Source: Actinomycetes bacterium
GTDB lineage: Bacteria > Actinomycetota > Thermoleophilia > Solirubrobacterales > Solirubrobacteraceae
Assembly: GCA_023404805.1 (NCBI GenBank)
Contig: JAEYAL010000318.1
Location: 1-9,380 of the forward strand
Direction: 5' to 3'
Length of the DNA stretch: 9,380 nucleotides
The notes beneath the pieces are model-generated. The model saw only the letters and a list, made by a program, of their open reading frames with translations. It ran no database searches and was not told where the DNA came from. A program made the translations under genes and the position numbers. Below are positions 5,333 to 9,380 of this stretch, in pieces (the stretch's first letter is position 1; each line of letters begins with the position of its first letter).

Positions 5333-5754
5333 TGATCCCGACCGAGATCAGCGCCGCCGCCACCGATCTGGCCTCCGATGGCTGGGTGAAGGTCGGCCGG
5401 ATCCAAGACCTCCCGATGCTCGAGGGGCGCCGCACCACCATCGACGGGCGCCGGGTGGCGGTCTTCCGCCTGCTGAACGACGAGCTGTCGGTGATCGACG
5501 CGACGTGCCCCCACAAGGGCGGGCCGCTGCAGGACGGGCTCGTCGCCGACAACTGCGTGACCTGCCCGCTGCACGACCGCCGGATCGACCTGTCGACCGG
5601 CGAGATGATCGGCTATGAGGACTCGGTGGCCGTGCACGAGGTGCACCGCGCCGGAGACGACATCTGGGTGCGCCTCTCGCAGACGCCCGAGACCCTGACG
5701 GAGGCCGAGCGCGCGGCTGCCGCCGAGACCACGACGGCAGCGGCAGCGGCTTGA
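5332..5754 (+). CDS. nirD: Nitrite reductase small subunit NirD, Rieske type
   Basis: This gene encodes a 140-aa protein with a Rieske-like fold, the partner of NirB. Two ligand motifs are complete: CPHKGGPL with C59 and H61, and CPLHD with C78 and H81. A [2Fe-2S] cluster should therefore be bound, unlike the E. coli NirD, which I recall keeps the fold without the cluster ligands. It probably assists electron transfer or assembly of NirB. The ATG at 5332 overlaps the nirB stop (TGATG), with GGAGAAG 5 nt before it, so translation should be coupled. The C-terminal tail is Ala/Thr-rich and low in complexity (about residues 124-140). Its stop overlaps the TTG start of the next gene. A ferredoxin of a ring-hydroxylating oxygenase would look similar, but the position after nirB decides. 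Confidence 0.92.
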   Translation: MIPTEISAAATDLASDGWVKVGRIQDLPMLEGRRTTIDGRRVAVFRLLNDELSVIDATCPHKGGPLQDGLVADNCVTCPLHDRRIDLSTGEMIGYEDSVAVHEVHRAGDDIWVRLSQTPETLTEAERAAAAETTTAAAAA

Positions 5755-8700
5755 GCACCGGCCCACAGGACGTCAAGTCGACCTGCCCGTACTGCGGGGT
5801 CGGCTGCGGCATCGTCGCCACCGTCGAGGCCGACCGGCTGCTGTCGGTCCGCGGCGATACGGAGCACCCCGTCAACAAGGGCCGCACCTGCCGCAAGCCG
5901 ATCGAGCTCCCGAGCGCCGCGCACCACCGCGCGCGGGCGTTCACGCCCCGGCGCCGCGTGGCGCGCGGTGCGCTGGCCGAGACGATCACGTGGGACCGCG
6001 CCACGGAGGAGATCGCGCAGCGGCTGCTGGCGATCCGCGAGCAGCATGGGCCGCAGGCGATCGGCTTCTACATCTCCGGGCAGCTGCTGACCGAGGACTA
6101 CTACGCGGTCAACAAGCTCGCGAAGGGCGTCATCGGGACGAACACCGTCGACTCCAACTCGCGGCTGTGCATGAGCTCGGCCGTCGCCGGGTATCGCGAC
6201 ACGTTCGGCTTCGACGGCCCGCCGCCGGGCTACGCCGACCTCGACGTGGCCGACCACCTGTTTCTGCTGGGCACCAACACGGCGGCCTGCCACCCGATCA
6301 TCTGGGGCCGTATCCAGGACCGCATCGCCACGGGCGGCGAGGTCGTGGTCGTCGACCCGCGCCGCAGCGCGACCGCCCGCGGCGCGCAGCTGCACCTGCC
6401 GGTCAAGCCGGGCGGCGACCTGCCGCTGCTGCTCGGGATGATCCATGTGATCGACCGCGACGGCATGGTCGACCGGACCTACTGCGACGCGTCAGTCGAC
6501 GGCGTCGAGGCCTTCCTTGCCGAGGCTCGCGCGTGGACGCCCGAGCGCGCGTCGGCCGAGAGCGGCGTCGATGCCGAGCTGATCACCGATGCGGCGCACC
6601 GCTTCGGGACGGCGAACCGCGCGATGGCGCTGTGGTCGATGGGCGCCAACCAGCAGACGTCGGGCACCCGAATCAACCGCGCGCTGCATGCGCTGTGCCT
6701 GCTGACGGGCAACATCGGCCGCGAAGGGACGGGCCCGCTGTCGCTGACCGGCCAGCCCAACGCCATGGGCGGCCGCGAAGTCGGCGGACTCGCCGACCTG
6801 CTGCCGGGCTACCGGAACATCAAGAACGAGGCCGACCGCGATGCTGTCGCCGACCACTGGGGCCTCAACGACATCGCCGCCGCGGCAGGGATCTCCGACC
6901 GCCCGGGCCTGGTCGCGTCCGACCTCTTCGCCGCGCTGGAGTCCGGCGAGCTCAAGGCCATCTGGATCGTCGCGACGAACCCGGTGGTCAGCTTCCCGGA
7001 CGCCAGCCGCGTCAAACGCGCCCTCGAGCTGGCGGAGCTCGTAGTCCTGCAGGACGCGTACGAACCGACCGAGACCAGCGTCTTCGCCGACTACCTCCTC
7101 CCCGCCGCGCAGTGGCCAGAGAAGGAAGGCACGATGACCAACTCCGAGCGGCGGGTGTCGCGCGTGCGCGCAGCCGTCCCGCCGCCGGGCGAGGCGCGCC
7201 CGGACTGGGAGATCTTCGCGGGCGTCGGCCGTGCGATGGGCGCCGCGGCGGCGTTCCCATGGACGACCGCGGCCGAGGTCCACGCCGAGTTCGTCGGCCT
7301 GACCGCGGGCCGCCCGTGCGACCAGACTGGCCTGAGCCACGAGCGGCTCGACCGGGAAGGGCCCGTGCAGTGGCCAGCGCCCGCCGTCGGCGAGTTCGGC
7401 CTTCCGCATCCCGGAACCGCGCGCCTCTACGAGGACGGCGTCTTCCCCACGCCGTCAGGCCGCGCCCAGCTGACGCCGCCCACCGTCGACGGGCCCGCCG
7501 AGCCAGCCACCGAAGACTTTCCGCTGCGCCTGACGACCGGCCGCCTGGCTGGGCACTGGCACACGATGTCGCGGACCGGGCGCTCCCCGACGCTGCGCTC
7601 AGCCGACCCTGAGCCTCTCCTTGAGGTTCACCCCCAGGACCTCGGTGAGATCGCCGAGGACGGCGAGCTGGTGCGCGTGCGCTCCCGCCGGGGCTGGGTC
7701 GTCCTGCGCGTCCGCATCGACGACTCGCTGCCCGTCGGCACGGCGTTTGCGCCGTTCCACTGGGGCGAGCTGTTCGCGACGCCTGGGCACGGCGCCGTCA
7801 ACGCCGTCACCGTCGACGCCACCGATCCCACCTCGCGCCAGCCTGAGCTCAAAGGCTGCGCCGTGCGGCTGGAGTCGGTCAAGCGGCGTCCGCGCCACAG
7901 CGTCAACCGGCCGACGCGGCTCGTGGTGATCGGCGGCGGGCCCGCTGCCGTCGCGGTCATCGAAGAGGCGTTCAAGCACCGGCCGCCGTCGGACTGGACC
8001 ATCTCGGTGCTCTGCGCCGAGGAGACCGCGCCGTACGACCGCATCGCGCTGTCGCGCGCGCTGGCTCCCGACGGTCCGCGGGAGCTCGGCCTCAAGGACG
8101 AGTCGTGGTACCGCGAGCGCGGGATCCGGCTTGCCCTCGGCACACCTGCCGCCGTCATCGACACCGCCCAGCGCGTCGTGCTGTGCGAGAGCGGCGAGCG
8201 CGTGCACTACGACAAGGTCGTCATCGCGACCGGCTCGCGCGTCGCCACTCCGCCGATCCTTGGTCTCGGCCTTCACGGCGTCGTGCGTCTGCGCACCGAG
8301 CAGGAGGCTGCGCAGATCCGCGCGGCGATCAAGCCGGGGACCACGGTCGCGGTCGTGGGCGGCGGTCTGCTCGGCCTCGAAGCCGCTGCCGCGATCGCCG
8401 AGCACGGCGCCGACGTGTCGGTCGTCCACGGCGCGGATCGCCTGATGGAGCGCCAGCTCGACAAGGGCTCCGCCCGGTGGCTGCGGCGCCGCGTCGAAGA
8501 GCGGGGCATCACCTGCCACATCGGGTCCTTCTGCGATGAGCTCGTCGAGTGGGAAGGCCGCGTCGTCGGTGTCAAGCTCAAGAACGGCACCGTCGTGCCC
8601 GCCGATCTCGTGATCATGGCGACGGGTGTCAGCCCGGTCATCTCGGTCGCGGCGCGCGCCGGGATCAAGACGGAGCGTGGGATCACCGTCGACGACCAGA

Positions 8701-9329
8701 TGCGGACGTCGGCCCCTGACGTGTGGGCCGTCGGCGAGTGCGCCCAGCACGAGGGGATGATCTACGGCACCTGGGCCCCGATCGCTGAGCAGGCCAAGGT
8801 CGTCGGCGCCGACATCAGCGGGCGTCCCGCCGGCTTCCGCGGCAAGCCGCAGCCGACGCGCCTCAAGGTGCCCGGCATCGACCTGTTCTCCTGCGGCAAC
8901 CCCACCGCCGAGATCGGCGACCCCGACCTCGACGAAGTCGTCACCGTCGACTCGCGCTCCGGCACCTACCGCCGGCTCGTGTTCCGTGGCCGCGACCTCG
9001 TCGGTGCCGTCCTGATGGGCGACCTGTCGCTCTCCGGCCAGCTCACCCGCCTCCTCGAAGAAGGCGGCGCCCTGCCGGACTCCGTCCTCGACGGCCTCAT
9101 CGCCGGCACGCCTGCCGATCCCGGCGAAGAGCTGGTCTGCAGCTGCAAATCGGTGACCGCGCAGACGATCACCGACGCCGCTACCGGCGGTGCCGACACC
9201 CTCGACGCCGTGCGCGAACGCACTGGCGCCTCGAGCGGCTGCGGCAGCTGCACCAATCGTGTCCGCCAGCTCATCGCCGCGCACGCCGCGGCTGCTGCGG
9301 CACCCAGCGCGCCGGCCACGACGGCGTAG
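5751..9329 (+). CDS. Fused assimilatory nitrate reductase: Mo-bisMGD catalytic domain plus FAD/NAD(P)H reductase and [2Fe-2S] domain
   Basis: This gene encodes a 1192-aa cytoplasmic protein predicted to reduce nitrate to nitrite with NAD(P)H. The first ~705 residues are a NasC/NarB-type catalytic subunit: a [4Fe-4S] site (C12, C15, C19, C47, in CPYCGVGC and GRTCRKP), a likely Mo ligand C140 (NSRLCMSS), and a molybdopterin-dinucleotide C-terminal domain (about 565-705). Residues 723-1110 form a NirB-like reductase with FAD loop VIGGGPAA (726-733), NAD(P)H loop GGGLLG (870-875) and WAVGEC (992-997). The last domain holds C1130, C1132, C1164 and C1167, a BFD-like [2Fe-2S] site. In Bacillus these modules are separate NasC and NasB proteins; I recall single-chain versions in mycobacteria. 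No signal peptide is seen. The start is TTG at 5751, overlapping the nirD stop by 4 nt. No ATG or GTG fits before C12, and no ribosome site is obvious, so coupling to nirD is inferred. Confidence 0.92.
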   Translation: MSTGPQDVKSTCPYCGVGCGIVATVEADRLLSVRGDTEHPVNKGRTCRKPIELPSAAHHRARAFTPRRRVARGALAETITWDRATEEIAQRLLAIREQHGPQAIGFYISGQLLTEDYYAVNKLAKGVIGTNTVDSNSRLCMSSAVAGYRDTFGFDGPPPGYADLDVADHLFLLGTNTAACHPIIWGRIQDRIATGGEVVVVDPRRSATARGAQLHLPVKPGGDLPLLLGMIHVIDRDGMVDRTYCDASVDGVEAFLAEARAWTPERASAESGVDAELITDAAHRFGTANRAMALWSMGANQQTSGTRINRALHALCLLTGNIGREGTGPLSLTGQPNAMGGREVGGLADLLPGYRNIKNEADRDAVADHWGLNDIAAAAGISDRPGLVASDLFAALESGELKAIWIVATNPVVSFPDASRVKRALELAELVVLQDAYEPTETSVFADYLLPAAQWPEKEGTMTNSERRVSRVRAAVPPPGEARPDWEIFAGVGRAMGAAAAFPWTTAAEVHAEFVGLTAGRPCDQTGLSHERLDREGPVQWPAPAVGEFGLPHPGTARLYEDGVFPTPSGRAQLTPPTVDGPAEPATEDFPLRLTTGRLAGHWHTMSRTGRSPTLRSADPEPLLEVHPQDLGEIAEDGELVRVRSRRGWVVLRVRIDDSLPVGTAFAPFHWGELFATPGHGAVNAVTVDATDPTSRQPELKGCAVRLESVKRRPRHSVNRPTRLVVIGGGPAAVAVIEEAFKHRPPSDWTISVLCAEETAPYDRIALSRALAPDGPRELGLKDESWYRERGIRLALGTPAAVIDTAQRVVLCESGERVHYDKVVIATGSRVATPPILGLGLHGVVRLRTEQEAAQIRAAIKPGTTVAVVGGGLLGLEAAAAIAEHGADVSVVHGADRLMERQLDKGSARWLRRRVEERGITCHIGSFCDELVEWEGRVVGVKLKNGTVVPADLVIMATGVSPVISVAARAGIKTERGITVDDQMRTSAPDVWAVGECAQHEGMIYGTWAPIAEQAKVVGADISGRPAGFRGKPQPTRLKVPGIDLFSCGNPTAEIGDPDLDEVVTVDSRSGTYRRLVFRGRDLVGAVLMGDLSLSGQLTRLLEEGGALPDSVLDGLIAGTPADPGEELVCSCKSVTAQTITDAATGGADTLDAVRERTGASSGCGSCTNRVRQLIAAHAAAAAAPSAPATTA

Positions 9330-9345
9330 CGCGCCTCGCGCTGCG

Positions 9346-9380
9346 GCGCGGGTCCGGCCGTTGGGGCGCCGGACCTGCGC
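9346..9380 (+). terminator. Strong hairpin after the nitrate reductase operon
   Basis: The arms 9346-9358 and 9368-9380 pair over 13 bp with a single G-T wobble, around a 9-nt loop (9359-9367). The core is GGTCCGGC / GCCGGACC. It begins 16 nt after the TAG and is likely the operon terminator. The window ends at the stem, so a T run cannot be checked, and no downstream gene is visible. Confidence 0.6.

Noticed and set aside
7599..9284. 561-codon minus-strand open frame opposite the reductase half of the nitrate reductase
   Set aside because: It is composition-driven, has no domain pattern, and lies wholly opposite a well-supported gene.

Overview
The window is high-GC DNA with compact, overlapping genes, consistent with an actinomycetote. 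Codon bias and the style of the MoaA, NirB and NirD proteins fit that phylum. I lean towards a soil lineage such as Solirubrobacterales, but nothing in the sequence proves the order. It reads as an assimilatory nitrate reduction locus joined to genes for its molybdenum cofactor (Moco).

Left part (1-2506). The 3' end of a probable mobA on the plus strand overlaps, tail to tail, an ArsR-family repressor gene on the minus strand. That gene is coupled by a 4-nt overlap to an upstream SRPBCC/AHSA1-type gene. The pair is preceded by two identical-core operators (GCAAC-N5-GTTGC) 33 bp apart. Further right on the minus strand come an 80-aa DUF6457-type protein, a family I associate with MobA, and moaA, the first enzyme of Moco synthesis.

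Middle (2507-2851). A 345-bp divergent intergenic region separates moaA from the nitrate and nitrite reductase operon. It holds three GTTTCG direct repeats at exact 11-bp steps, a 42-bp nested palindrome with elements also at 11-bp steps, and a 17-nt direct repeat in the nirB leader. The 11-bp periodicity resembles sites of OmpR-type regulators such as actinobacterial GlnR. This is inference, not proof.

Right part (2852-9380). nirB, nirD and a 1192-aa fused nitrate reductase form a tightly coupled plus-strand operon with overlaps of 1 and 4 nt, followed by a strong hairpin at the window's end. The fusion joins a Mo-bisMGD nitrate reductase to a NirB-like FAD/NAD(P)H module and a [2Fe-2S] BFD-like domain. 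One polypeptide could therefore carry electrons from NAD(P)H to nitrate. NirBD would then reduce nitrite to ammonium, also from NAD(P)H, and MoaA, MobA and the DUF6457 protein would help supply the molybdenum cofactor. No nitrate transporter, siroheme gene or regulator gene for the operon is visible here.
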